Below are positions 20,569 through 31,094 of a DNA stretch of 64,000 bases, one piece after another. Location: assembly GCA_949987705.1 (NCBI GenBank), contig OX465283.1, forward strand, positions 96,893,813 through 96,957,812, in the 5' to 3' direction. Positions within the stretch are counted from its first letter, which is position 1, and the number at the start of each line of letters is the position of its first letter. The notes under the pieces are model-generated. The model made no database searches. It was not told the origin of the DNA and worked only from the letters and a program-made list of their open reading frames with translations. Source of the stretch: Thereva unica. Taxonomy: Eukaryota; Arthropoda; Insecta; Diptera; Therevidae. The translations under genes were made by a program, and so were the position numbers.

Positions 20569-21237
20569 TCAATTCGTTCCATAGATAGGATTCCTTTTTC
20601 CTATACCCTGACCAATCTGGAAGATGATAGCTTGGTGGTCGCTGTGCGTGTACCCATCGCTCACCCGCCACTGTAGGTCCTTGGCCACTGAATCGCTCAC
20701 GTAAGTGATGTCGATTACAGACGATCCCTTTTTTTCGCCTCCGGTGTTGACCAACACCACATTTAGTCGCGAGAATACTTCTAGGAGTAGCCCTCTTGCA
20801 TTCGTTTGTCGGCTGCCCCATTCGACAGCCCAAGCAGTGAAATCACCCGCTATTATTACCGGGTAATGGCGGCTCGTGTCGGCGGCTAACCTTTCCAACA
20901 TCGACTCGTACTCGTCTAGTGTCAGGCTTGGCGCCGCATAGCAGCTGTACACGTGTATTCCGTCTACTTTTGCCAGCGTGAAACCATTATCTGGGCTTCT
21001 CATGGTATCTTCCATGGCTTGGCTCTCGCACGTCCATATTGCTGACGTGCAGCTGCTATCATGTATCCAGACGCCGCTGTGCAGGTTTCTATACTGCTCG
21101 CAGACGATTGCGAGGTCGATTTTCTCCTCATAGACTGTCTGTGTCAGCAGATCTTGTGCCGCTTGACAGTGGTTCAGGTTAATCTGTATGAACCTTATTT
21201 TCGTCTTCTTTTCAGTGCCTTCTTGTACGCCGGACAT
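20569..21237 (-). CDS. R1-like ORF2 endonuclease domain
   Basis: About 222 residues with all APE-type endonuclease motifs: IRFIQINLNHCQAAQDLL, IVCEQYRN (catalytic Glu), YPVIIAGDFTAWAVEWGS (Asp and the Trp-Gly-Ser typical of R1), INVVLVNTGG-type centre, VIDITYVSD and YTHSDHQAIIFQ (the final Asp-His). This is the target-nicking domain. The frame closes soon after, where the linker is shifted. The start overlaps the zinc-knuckle end of ORF1. Confidence 0.85.
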   Translation of the reverse strand: MSGVQEGTEKKTKIRFIQINLNHCQAAQDLLTQTVYEEKIDLAIVCEQYRNLHSGVWIHDSSCTSAIWTCESQAMEDTMRSPDNGFTLAKVDGIHVYSCYAAPSLTLDEYESMLERLAADTSRHYPVIIAGDFTAWAVEWGSRQTNARGLLLEVFSRLNVVLVNTGGEKKGSSVIDITYVSDSVAKDLQWRVSDGYTHSDHQAIIFQIGQGIGKRNPIYGTN

Positions 21238-22064
21238 CTACTACTTACGGTCACGTGCCCACTATCCCTGCCCTCTACTTCCCTACAAATTAGGCATTTA
21301 CCTTGTGACCCTCTTTTCCGCAGCCTCGGCACAGCCTTGCTCTATCCTGACTGCTGCTGTCCTCACCTTGCGAAGGATCTCCGCGTACGTTGCTTCCCCT
21401 TTGGTCGTGATGATAATCGCATCCGACCGGGTTCTTTGCCTCAACTTGTTGGCCTCTTTCAGCCTTCTTTTCTTTTTCTTCGTCTTTATCCGTTCCACCT
21501 TCTTCCAGGCAGAGCTTTCTCGGTCCACACTCAAACTTCTGTTTGAGCCGACGTATCCTTCAGCACTTTCGCCCTCTGCTGTGTAATTATTTCCTCCTTT
21601 GCTTTGAGGTAGGTAGACCTAACCGACCTAATTTTCTCCTTTATGGCGAGCTCGACGTTTTTCTTTACGTCGATATACTAGATGAGGTCTCTTATCATAA
21701 CCCCTAATTTATCAAAAGGGGATGATTGAGCCTCCTCCGCTGTGGTCGCCGGAGTGCTCACCCTCACTTCGCCATTTTTCGCTGACCCAAGGTCCGTGGT
21801 ACACTTTAATGGCGGTGTTCTAGCCGTTTTGTTGCTCCTAGGAACGGAATTTGGAGCCGCACTTTGTTGCTCAGAACTAGGATGCTCTTGGTCCTTAGCA
21901 CTCTGTGGTGGTGGTGTTCTCACCGTCTTTCTGCTCCTTTGGATGGGATTTCCATCTTCCGGAGTCGCCCTTTGTTGGACTATAAAAGCCCTAGCTGTGA
22001 TTAGAGCTTTGGGAGCTGCTCCAACCTCATTGGTTTTGGTGTGTTTCTCTATTTTGAATCCCAC
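21230..22064 (-). pseudogene. R1-like ORF1 with internal deletion
   Basis: The frame from 22064 has no ATG in it; it opens at GTG, and the codon at 22052-22050 that aligns with the LOA ORF1 ATG is ATA. The protein starts IEKHTKTNEVG, then is Pro/Thr/Ser-rich. A stop at 21678 and a shift lead to a Lys/Arg-rich part (KKKKRRLKEANKL). The central gag-like domain seen in the 41.3-41.8 kb copy is missing. The end keeps zinc-knuckle sequence, CRGCGKEGHKVNA then a one-base shift to CLICREVEGRDSGHV. Confidence 0.7.
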
Positions 22065-22117
22065 GAGTTGCGCGAGAAAGGACAGTCACCCATGGCAGAG
22101 CTCCGCATTACCACGGT

Positions 22118-22697
22118 GTAATGCCCACGCAAATCCCAGCGTCACTTCAAAGATCAATAAGAGAAAGATTAACCAGGTCAAGAAAACGACCAAAACAATG
22201 AAATTACTCAAGCACCAGAAGCGCGAAAGAATTGCGATCATATTACATCAAAATTCGCGGCACCAGATGTGAACACGAAACTACGACCGACGCGGTGCAC
22301 TTGACAAACAAACAAAATGAAAATAGAACACGAATGACATAATTAGCTAACAGGTGTATGAAATAATAAGAATGAATGGTAATTAAAAACAATCAAGTTC
22401 ATTGCCCAAGAAATGAATGAACTGATGAAATGATGAATCGGCAATTAAGTAAGTTACGGATAAGTTATAGAATTAAATTAAGTAGAGAGGGTAGAATTAA
22501 GCTGTATAAATAATGTAAGTGATTTTAAGAAAAGACAGAGAGAGAATTAACAGGTCTTCGGAACCAACACCAAAGAACTGCATAAAGGAGCCCGTTGCTC
22601 CGTCGCGCTCACAGTAAAAGTTCCTATTGTTAATTGAATAAATGAAGTAATAAAAGAGAAACATGAGTTTTTCCGAATAAGACCCTCAAACATTACA
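22118..22697 (+). repeat. Probable left LTR of the 412/mdg1-like element (right edge sure)
   Basis: The right edge is fixed by ATTACA followed directly by a primer site at 22698. The tract has a polyadenylation-like AATAAA near 22634 and ends in an A-rich region, as LTRs do. The left edge is unknown; it cannot extend past the R1-like 5' UTR ending near 22117. I found no second LTR copy in the window. Confidence 0.5.
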
Positions 22698-22715
22698 TGG
22701 CGACCCTGCAAAAAC
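22698..22715 (+). promoter_or_regulatory. Primer-binding site, tRNA-Arg type
   Basis: TGGCGACCCTG follows the LTR end with no gap. TGGCGACC is the start of the primer site used by 412/mdg1-group elements, which fits the gag and RT found downstream. Confidence 0.65.
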
Positions 22716-22741
22716 GGACGAATAGAAGGAAGGAAGAGTAG

Positions 22742-23130
22742 GACGAATTAGAAGAAAGGAAGATCATCTCTGCAGACACAAGCCAAGTAGGAAGGAAGAC
22801 CACTCATCCCAGAAGTCCTGACGAAATACGTGCTGAGCTAGAAGAAAAACTACAAGACCCTACAGCTGGACCGAGAAAATTATCCCTTGAAGAGTACAGA
22901 AGGCGAAACAAAAAAGGCGCGAGGAAAACTTAACAACACAGGACAAAACCCCGTTGCATAAACCACTTCGTCTGCGTGGAGGCTGGGCGATAAAACTACG
23001 CAACCAGAAGAAAGAGGCTTTAAGACTAGCAACAATAGCTACAACCGAGGCCCAGAGAAAATTATTCTTAAAGGAAGCAGAGAGGACATCTTTAGAATTA
23101 TGGGTTCGACGCCTTCATAGGAGGAAGTAG
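22742..23130 (+). pseudogene. Leader ORF 1: basic protein, frameshifted
   Basis: Frame 22742-22933 gives SPDEIRAELEEKLQDPTAG and LSLEEYRRRNKKGARKT. A shift leads to 22933-23130 with DKTPLHKPLRLRGGWAIKL, RNQKKEALRLATIA and a basic end (LWVRRLHRRK). Neither part starts with ATG. The charge and codon regularity suggest a real but damaged protein of about 130 residues lying before gag. I do not recognise a domain. It overlaps the next ORF by 31 bases. Confidence 0.5.
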
Positions 23131-23315
23131 TAGTAAACAACGCTGACAACGGAGCACTCGTCAATTTGATAACGGAAGAACACATAAAAGACATCAGCTA
23201 TGTTGGAATAGTAGCACTAGTTGTAATTATAATATATAATTGTATAGTTAGGAAAATTAGAAAACAAATAGTAAAAACTAATAACAGTAGTAACAATAAC
23301 AATAGCGTAGTGTAA
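23100..23315 (+). CDS. Leader ORF 2: small single-span membrane protein, one in-frame stop
   Basis: It starts with ATG at 23100 (MGSTPS), has TAG as codon 7, and then runs open for 64 codons to TAA at 23313. The N-terminal Gly-Ser after Met is compatible with myristoylation. A hydrophobic stretch YVGIVALVVIIIYNCIV is followed by a basic segment RKIRKQIVK and an Asn-rich tail. This layout (short polar N-terminus, one span, basic face) suggests a membrane-anchored accessory protein. Function unknown. Confidence 0.5.
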
Positions 23316-23405
23316 AGATAAATAATGTAATTTAAAATTAAAATAAAAAATAAATAAATAAATTTGAAGAAAATACACACAGAATTATTGATAGGAAGAA
23401 TCAAA

Positions 23406-23639
23406 ATGCCTCACTCACTCACCTTAGCAGAAGTAATAGCAAGTGTATTGATAGTAATTGGAATCTTGACTGTAATTTTACTAATGGCCGAAAAGGTAGC
23501 AAATGAACTACTCAAAATATTTTTAACCATATTAGCAATAGTAGGATTAATGGCATTAATGGCAAGTATAGCATGTTATTTTGCAGTAGAATTTAATAAA
23601 ATGTTAATTGATAACGATCATCATAGATACAAATATTAG
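23406..23639 (+). CDS. Leader ORF 3: small protein with two membrane spans
   Basis: About 77 residues from the ATG at 23406 (MPHSLTLAEV); an in-frame ATG at 23364 would add 14. Two hydrophobic spans are seen, VIASVLIVIGILTVILLMA and IFLTILAIVGLMALMASIA, joined by a short charged loop (EKVANELLK). The C-terminus is polar (NDHHRYKY). It ends 99 bases before gag. No catalytic motif is visible and I know no homologue; a membrane-acting helper of the retroelement is a guess. Confidence 0.55.
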   Translation: MPHSLTLAEVIASVLIVIGILTVILLMAEKVANELLKIFLTILAIVGLMALMASIACYFAVEFNKMLIDNDHHRYKY

Positions 23640-23738
23640 GAGAGGCAGATGATTCAAATGTAATATATATAGGAACAAAGGATAGATTGTAGTTATAGAT
23701 AGAATATGCAACTGTAAACAATATATCAATATAAAATA

Positions 23739-24956
23739 ATGTCAGAAAGAGAAGCCGAAGAAATAAATGAAGAATTACCAAAAATAAAGATACACTTAAA
23801 GAAATTACCATACAAACTACGCACACCGAAAAATCTATTGAAGAAAAAGATTGAAGTAGATGGATTAAGAAAAAGAATAAATGAAATAGCGACAAAGATA
23901 AATATAAGTAAGCAAATAACAGCATTTAAAGTACTCAGAGAGGAGATAAATGAAATCATAGAGCAGCAGTTAAGCCAAATACAGGTAGAAGAGACTGAAA
24001 GAGAACAAAGCATTGAAAATAACATCAACAAAATGGGAACTCTAGACACATTTCAAGCTCTAAAGCTCATACCTTTATTTTCAAGAGAGGAAAAAGAATT
24101 AAATAACTTCCTAAACATAATAGACATCATATCAGACACACTGAAAGATGATGGAGAAAAAAGAAAGTTAGTCAACTTAGTACTAAAAACAAAGATCAGC
24201 GAAAAGGTTCGAGTAAGAATAGGATCAAGTTCAGAACCAAAAACGGTAACAGAACTGAGAAAACTAATAGAAAGACATTTCCGAACAAAAATAAACCTGC
24301 TGAAAATACAAAACGACCTGGCACGAACAAGGCAAGGAGACCAGACAGTGCAAATATTCGCAACCAAAATTGAAGATTTAATCTCAAAGCTAAATAATGT
24401 ACAAATAACGGAACGAGGAGAAGAGTGCAAGAACGTCATAACAGCACTGAATGACTAGACAGGATTAAATGCATTCCAAGCTGGGCTAAGTGAGCCCTAT
24501 AAAACAGCAGTATTCGCAGCAATGCCGGAAACGCTCGAACGAGCAATTAAAATAGCTTCGGAGATAGAAGCGATAAATGATACGCAGAAAAATGTATATC
24601 ATTTTAGGACTAATAATGATCATAATAACGTCTCGAAATTCAGACAGTATAATAGCAAAAACTTCCGTAGGAACAGGAGTGATATTAGACAGAATAGCAG
24701 ATATACTCAACAAAGAGACAATAGTAGGAGTTATAGTCAAAACAAGCACAATACAGTAGATAGAAATAGGAACATATATAATAATAAAAGAGGATTCTAT
24801 AATAATAGTGGAAATATTAATAATTACAATAGCAATAGATTTAATAGCTACAATCACAATAACAAACAAACTAGAAGGGTAAACGTGTTAAATTCGGGAA
24901 ACGAAGAAACCGTCCCCGAAGCCCATCACTCGAGGGACGAGAAAACGAGAGAATAA
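23739..24956 (+). CDS. 412/mdg1-like Gag with one in-frame TAG
   Basis: The frame is open from ATG 23739 to 24956 (405 codons) except for TAG at 24456-24458; both sides are in the same frame. The N-terminal third is Lys/Glu-rich with likely coiled coil. The core has FQALKLIPLFSREEKELNNF, LVLKTKISEKVRVRI, ELRKLIERHF and then, after the stop, GLNAFQAGLSEPYKTAVFAA, typical of 412/mdg1/17.6 Gag. The end is Asn/Arg-rich without CCHC knuckles, also usual for that group. The TAG sits where related proteins have Gln (ALND-x-TGLNAF), so a CAG to TAG change explains it. Confidence 0.8.
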
Positions 24957-25021
24957 ATAAAGGTCTTACAGAAAAAATATACTCAATTAATGTATAAAAT
25001 CTGAAGGACTACATATATAAA

Positions 25022-25095
25022 AGGAAATATCACGCATTCTAATAAACCAGTAAAATTCTTGATAGACACAGGCGCAGACATATCTATAATAATAG
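25022..25095 (+). pseudogene. Retropepsin N-terminal fragment
   Basis: Bases 25049-25090 encode VKFLIDTGADISII, the active-site loop (Asp-Thr-Gly) of a retroviral-type protease. The palindromic element begins two bases later. The remainder of the protease is at 28304. Confidence 0.8.
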
Positions 25096-25097
25096 TA

Positions 25098-26576
25098 CAG
25101 GAAAAATAGTAAAAATAGCGGAAATGATTGGGTACAGGCTGAAAATTGGCACGGAGCTTCCTTTTAGGGTTCTTAATAAGGGGTTATAAAGTCTACCGAT
25201 TTTCTACCCCGGGAACCTTTCTTTCTAGGGGGTTTTAGGGTCAAAATATCTGTTTTTTGCAAATGCATCTGAAACCGTAAGTCCTATCATAAAAAAATGT
25301 TCACAAAGTTTGTAGCTCATACGATTTTCTACAAAAAATGTTATTATACATTTTCCCGTACGTATTGCCATTCATGAGATATCACCGTTTTAAAGATTTA
25401 AAATATTCATATGAACTCATTCACGACTTGTATAGGTTTTCCGACGTTCAAGTTGGACTACTTTTCTAATTTTTTCAGAGGTCATTCCTGGATGTATTTG
25501 GAGGAAAAATGTGTTCTAGATAGGGGGCTAACCACTAAGATACAGGGTGTTCGCGAAAAAACAATGTCTTTTTTCGTCATTTATTTAGAGTTGAATAACT
25601 CCTAGACCAATTATCGTAAACCAATATACTTAAACTCATCTTTTAGGTCAAAGTGTATTCTTTTATTTGATATAAAGATCAGGAACTTGAGTTGCTCCGT
25701 TTAGAAGATATGTAGGTTCAAAGCATGAGCGAAATGTTTAAAAGCCTAATGATATTTTTTATTCAATTTAAAGTATATTTTCTGTTTTTTTTTACCAAAT
25801 GGTCCAAATTGGAACAATAATACAAAATTAGATGTAATTTTGTATTATTGTTCCAATTTGGACCATTTGGTAAAAAAAACAGAAAATATACTTTAAATTG
25901 AATAAAAAATATCATTAGGCTTTTAAACATTTCGCTCATGCTTTGAACCTACATATCTTCTAAACGGAGCAACTCAAGTTCCTGATTTTTATATCAAATA
26001 AAAGAATACACTTTGACCTAAAAGATGAGTCTAAGTATATTGGTTTACGATAATTGGTCTAGGAGTTATTCAACTCTAAATAAATGACGAAAAAAGACAT
26101 TGTTTTTTCGCGAACACCCTGTATCTTAGTGGTTAGCCCCCTATCTAGAACACATTTTTCCTCCAAATACATCCAGGAATGACCCCTGAAAAAATTAGAA
26201 AAGTAGTCCAACTTGAACGTCGGAAAACCTATACAAGTCGTGAATGAGTTCATATGAATATTTTAAATCTTTAAAACGGTGATATCTCATGAATGGCAAT
26301 ACGTACGGGAAAATCTATAATAACATTTTTTGTAGAAAATCGTATGAGCTACAAACTTTGTGAACATTTTTTTATGATAGGACTTACGGTTTCAGATGCA
26401 TTTGCAAAAAACAGATATTTTGACCCTAAAACCCCCTAGAAAGAAAGGTTCCCGGGGTAGAAAATCGGTAGACTTTATAACCCCTTATTAAGAACCCTAA
26501 AAGGAAGCTCCGTGCCAATTTTCAGCCTGTACCCAATCATTTCCGCTATTTCGCTTTTTTCGGCTTAATTTGACTG
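25098..26576. mobile_element. Palindromic foldback element, 1.5 kb, in the protease gene
   Basis: The halves mirror each other around about 25832. The same 64-codon ORF occurs at 25411-25605 (plus) and 26059-26253 (minus), showing how exact the arms are. The ends read TA|CAGG... and ...ACTG|TA, so a TA target duplication and CAG termini fit a Tc1/mariner-type insertion. The outermost 30 bases of the arms are the least alike. No transposase is encoded. Confidence 0.85.
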
Positions 26577-28303
26577 TACTATAAAGCAAAGTATAATAAA
26601 CGACAGAATAGATGTTACGGCGCACGGCCGTAATATTATAATTTTGATAACTTTTCTTTAATTTTTTTTTTGTCCACAGTCCACAATAGAAGTCCACAAT
26701 ATTTACCTTTTCTTTCTTTTTACCTCAGCTTTCGGAAAATTTCCAAGGTTTCTGAATAAAATGCAAAAGTGGTTTAAAATAATTATATTATCTCCTATAA
26801 TGCACAATTCTAATTAAATTCTCATTCTCTCTACTTTAATTTCTATTTATTTATCAAAAAAAATTCTAAATAGCTATTAAATCTGCTTCTTGATCTGAAA
26901 TAATACTTCATTAGTAAATCATTCAAATATTCAGGTCATTTTTTAATCATACTTATTCTTCCTTCATTCAATTTTGCTGAAATTATGTCACTGCAGCGCC
27001 GGTTGAATTCCAGTTCCTGCAGCTGACCAATATATTTTTTTTATTTGAATTTTCACTGTAGCCCGACTTAGATCTGTATGACCCCTCGGGGCTCAGTGCA
27101 CACAGAGGAATTGGCGATTTATTCGCAATCTTTTTCCCCTTTGTCTACAGCCTTTAACTCTTTATGAGTTTATTTAGATTTAATTCTCAACTTGTGTTTT
27201 TCTTTATTCTCCAAAACACGGAGTTGCTGGTTAGCGAATTTCGCTCAACCTGGTTAGCTAAGTTTTGTTTTTAACAAAAATCTTGTTTTTAGTCGAGATT
27301 CGACTTGAAAGTTTTTACGGTTTAGAACTTGATTAAATAGGAAGTTTATGATTTCTGTTAATCACTAGCTGTGAGTTATCAGAAATCATTTAAAATCCCG
27401 ATCATACGATTTATAAGGGATTTGTTTAAATTTAATTCCTTAACAGAGATTCCTAAACAGAAATCTCTGATAGAGGATAAAATGGTTATAGTCACTATGG
27501 ATAACCCGAACACACGAATTTGTGCTGATGAAAATTTATTTAATTTAAATTCCTCAACAGAGATTCCTAAACAGCAAATCTCTGATAGAGGATAAAATAT
27601 TATACTCGATATTCGACTCAAAGAAAATTCCACCTCTAATGTTAGTAATAATTTGTATTATTATTTTTTTTACACCTAACAAGGAATTGTCGGTAAAAAC
27701 CCAGTCAATTATATACGCCCTGAAATTGTATTTTATTATGTTAGTTATATCCGCCACCAATATTTATTTATTCTCCGCCACCTATATTTGCTCAACACTT
27801 CGATAATTTATACTCCTTCCTAACCTAACAAAAATTGCCGGTAAAAACCCAGACAATATCTACACCCTGATCTAAATATACGCTTCTGCAGTCAGTCCTT
27901 CACGCAGGAACTTTTATTCTTCGTCTTCTGTCGAAGTGAAAGATGGCGCTTGGTGGAGCTTTTTCACCTTGGCGCGATCACTTTACAGTGGTTTCAATTT
28001 ATACCATTTCCATAATTAAAGCTTTCATTAAAGCTTTTTGTTTACATTTACTGGGTGACATAAGGTAAGTGTTTGTTTGTTTCTTATAGTTTTTCTATTT
28101 TGATTTATTTTATTTATTTTTAGGGAGGACTTGGGCAGGGATTTCAGAATTGTTAGAGGTAATTTTTTAGGATCATTTTTTATTTATTATTTGCATTTTA
28201 GCCTGACTTTATGATTCTTTTGGGCCTGGTCGTGGTAGGCGTCTGTCAGGTTTGTTTTTGTTTTGTATTTGAAATCGTTTTTAATCTTCTTTTATTTTCA
28301 GGC
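26577..28303. other. Unassigned insertion with two local tandem repeats
   Basis: No protein motif is seen. Two related 60-base blocks (AACAGAGATTCCTAAACAG and CTCTGATAGAGGATAAAAT) lie at 27425 and 27536. A second pair (GGTAAAAACCCAG...) lies at 27690 and 27839. A splice-like or LTR-like end TTTTATTTTCAGG closes the stretch where protease coding resumes. It may be a solo LTR or an unknown non-autonomous element. Confidence 0.35.
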
Positions 28304-29444
28304 TAAAACAATAGATGATGAAAACGAAACGTGTACAATAACAGGCATTACTGAGAACAACCTGTGTACATTAGGGACTATATACCCAGAAATTTTGATT
28401 GAAGGGGAAGCGATAAAGCAAAGACTACATGTCGTACCAGACAACATCACGATAGGCACCGATGGAATTTTAGGAAAAGACTTCATACGTAAAAACAACT
28501 GTAAGCTTGACTATGAAGTAATGACCTTAACAATCAGAACAGAGGATACTGACATCATCGTACCAATTATGTATAGCGAACCTCACTATGGAACTATTAT
28601 CATTCCGCCAAGATGTCAAGTTGTTCATGCAATAAATAAGCATATAAAGGAAGACAGTATCATATTGAGTGAAGAGATACAAGATGGAGTTTTTGTTGCA
28701 AATTCATTGATTCCGTCGAAAGGAATAGCCCATGTAAAACTTCTCAACGCAAATGAAAAAGAAGTGAGAATTAAGCTACCAAAGTTAAAAATTCTACCTT
28801 TACGAAACTACTATGTCGTTGACACCAAGAAAAAGGTAAAAATAGATTCAGAAAGACAAGAAAAACTTTTAAAGGATCTAAACCTGAAAAACACTGATAC
28901 CACGGCAAAGAATACAGTAACCGAGTTATGTAAGGAATTCGCAGATGTATTCCATATTGATAACGACAAACTAACAGTTAACAATTTCTACCAACAAAAA
29001 ATCAAAATGAAGGATGAAACCCCAGTATATATAAAAAACTATAGATTGCCACAGGCACAGAATGAAGAAATCAACAAACAGGTGAACAAGCTAATAGAAG
29101 ATGACATTATAAAGCCATCTGTAAGCCCGTACAATTCACCACTACTGGTCGTACCGAAGAAAAGTGATAGTGGAGACCAAAAATGGAGAATGGTAGATGA
29201 CTTTAGACAACTCAATAAAAGAGTCATGGACGATAAGTTCCCACTAACGAGGCTAGAAGACATTTTGGACAACCTAGGAAGAGCAAAATATTTTTCAACC
29301 CTAGATCTAACAAGCTCTTTCCACCAAATAGAACTACATCCGAAATCCAGATCTATCACGGCATTTTCCACAGGAAAAGGTCATTTTCATTTCAAGAGGT
29401 TACCATTTGGTTTAAAGATATCAAACAACAGCTTCCAAAGAATG
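28304..29444 (+). pseudogene. 412/mdg1-like Pol: end of protease and start of reverse transcriptase
   Basis: The frame runs without a stop into the LTR. It holds the protease C-terminal motif DGILGKDFI, a linker, and RT blocks: YIKNYRLPQAQNEEINKQV, IIKPSVSPYNSPLLVVPKK, WRMVDDFRQLNKR, FSTLDLTSSFHQIEL (first catalytic Asp) and FKRLPFGLKISNNSFQRM. The BEL/Pao LTR begins at 29445, so the YxDD motif and everything after are lost. The last six codons come from the LTR. Confidence 0.85.
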
Positions 29445-30505
29445 TGTTCAGATTTAGCAATTTAATTTCTGAATATATATGAAGGTGCCGGAAGGGTGTG
29501 ATTCAATAAAAGATAAACCTTTCCAAATAACTAACTAATGTTTTATTTTGATTTGATATAATCCTTTCGAATATAATTCTAATATAATTTTGATGTACTT
29601 AATTAAATGAATTTACTTGTTAAGATTTAATATTTTATTTGTTTTTGTTGGAAAAATTATTAACGCCACTCTGCAATTAGCTGCCAGGAATGTTGCCTGG
29701 TGTACTCAGATGCAATATCTTATAGAAGCTGCCTTTGATAGTTGCTGCCCGCGCACTGTTTTGCTGCACTGCCTCGCTGCTGGTGTGTTATTGTTTCTCA
29801 GGGTATCGGGGTCCCTCTCGTGTTCGATAGTTGCTGCAAATCAATTTTTGCGTATTAAGTTTTTGGTGAGAAATCTCACTGTAATTCCCTTTAGAATGCT
29901 AACTCAGTACTTTAGCAGATTCTAAGATAGGAAAAAGCTTCAATACTGCTTTTTTGGTTGAAATTGCTTCGAAAACCTCAAGACGATTTTATATCTTCTA
30001 GGCCAATTCGCTAGAAAGACTGAATGCAATCTGATTTGACGTTGACTGTGAGTCGGTATTTATTTTCTCTTCGAATAATGGTTGAGGCTATTCTGTAGTA
30101 GGGGGCTACGTCTGCGAAGTATATAATTTCGGGTTATGACTGACCCATAGACGTCAAATGGGTTTGTTTTGGTAAGTATGTTTTTTCTTTCGTTGGAGTC
30201 ATTTATCTAAATTAGTTTATATTTTAGGCCGTTTTTGCGATATGGTGGGGTTTTCTGAAGGAGGAGCTCTACGAGTGTTTTCAGATAAGTATTTTTGTTG
30301 GATTTGTTATACTTTGTGGTAATTTTTTCTTTTCTTGTTTTAGGTCTCTTTTGTTTATTTCTCGGATTGACTTGAGATGTCTCTTGTGGTTTCATGGTTG
30401 GGTTTATTTGCAAAAAAAGATAAATATTTATACATTTAGTATTTAATTAATTGATTTTATTTCCAGTTGTGATTTCTATATATATTTTTTGATGGTGATC
30501 GAACA
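29445..30505 (-). repeat. 3' LTR of the BEL/Pao element, full length
   Basis: Starts (element sense) with TGTTCGATCACC after the polypurine tract and ends CTGAACA. Its distal 560 bases match the other LTR with few substitutions, but it lacks about 43 bases in two short gaps compared with it. Confidence 0.75.
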
Positions 30506-30519
30506 TTCTCCCCGCCTTG
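30506..30519 (-). promoter_or_regulatory. Polypurine tract
   Basis: On the minus strand AAGGCGGGGAGAA lies directly before the LTR start TGTTCG, the usual arrangement in BEL/Pao elements. It primes plus-strand DNA synthesis. Confidence 0.75.
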
Positions 30520-30767
30520 AAGTATCTATTCAACGGAAAGATTTTTTTTTTACAGTGGTAAATAAATGATGTTCTAATTTAAAATGCTTTTGGTTTTTTA
30601 TACATTGCTTGGTGTCTGAAGACGGACAGCAATCTTCAGATTTGATCGTTTTGTGAACCTAAGCGTTCCTTCCTTTATTTGCATTCGGAAAGCCCTTTTT
30701 GCTTGCCGTATCTTACCCCATGGGAGTGTAATGTGGCGAATTTTCTTCCATAATTCCTCCGGAATGT

Positions 30768-31094
30768 CTAGGTCTGGCGGTGGCTGTTGCTTTCGTCGCC
30801 GATATTACTCCAAGGTAATGCGCTTTTTGGCTCTGGTGGAGTTAGTCTTCCTCTGGGTTTTGTTGTAGGAATTGGTCGTGGTTGTGCCCGCTTCCTAATT
30901 TCAGGGCCACAAGGCAGTGCCTCGAAGGGTCGCTTAATGACCGGTCGTTGTGGGGATGTGATTTTTATTGACTGCTTTAGTGACGTCGTCCTGGATGTTG
31001 GTGGAATTTCTGGGACGTCATCTATTGATAAATGATCCATCGCTAAGTTTTTTCCTTTTGACCTGTAATGGCGGTTCTGAAATAATTTTTCCAA
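30768..31094 (-). CDS. Pro/Arg-rich ORF after integrase, unknown
   Basis: About 108 residues: MEKLFQNRHYRSKGKNLA, then Pro- and Arg-rich sequence (SPQRPVIKRP, RKRAQPRPIPTTKPRGRL). It lies between the integrase stop and the polypurine tract, 70 bases beyond integrase. No domain is recognised. It may be a displaced C-terminal tail of the polyprotein or chance. Confidence 0.3.
   Translation of the reverse strand: MEKLFQNRHYRSKGKNLAMDHLSIDDVPEIPPTSRTTSLKQSIKITSPQRPVIKRPFEALPCGPEIRKRAQPRPIPTTKPRGRLTPPEPKSALPWSNIGDESNSHRQT

Larger units (their letters stand above)
19524..22117 (-). mobile_element. R1-like non-LTR retrotransposon, 3' truncated
   Basis: Minus-strand order: a piece of the 5' UTR (22117-22065), ORF1 (22064-21230), endonuclease (21237-20569), linker and RT up to the palm (20537-19524). 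RT is cut by the LTR at 19523. ORF1 is about 90% alike to the plus-strand copy at 40750-41798, so both come from the same family. Confidence 0.8.
22698..29444 (+). mobile_element. 412/mdg1-like Ty3/gypsy element, interrupted and truncated
   Basis: Order: primer site, three leader ORFs (22742-23639), gag (23739-24956), start of protease (to 25095), palindrome insertion (25098-26576), unassigned insertion (26577-28303), rest of protease and RT start (28304-29444), and then the BEL/Pao LTR. RNase H, integrase and the right LTR are not in the window. Codon use in the ORFs is AT-rich throughout, unlike the GC-richer R1 and LOA elements. Confidence 0.75.

Noticed and set aside
21742..22272. 176-codon plus-strand ORF
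   Set aside because: Antisense shadow of the R1-like ORF1, as shown by the same pattern at 40647-41087 in the other copy.
25411..26253. Identical 64-codon ORFs on opposite strands
   Set aside because: Mirror copies in a palindrome; no known motif.
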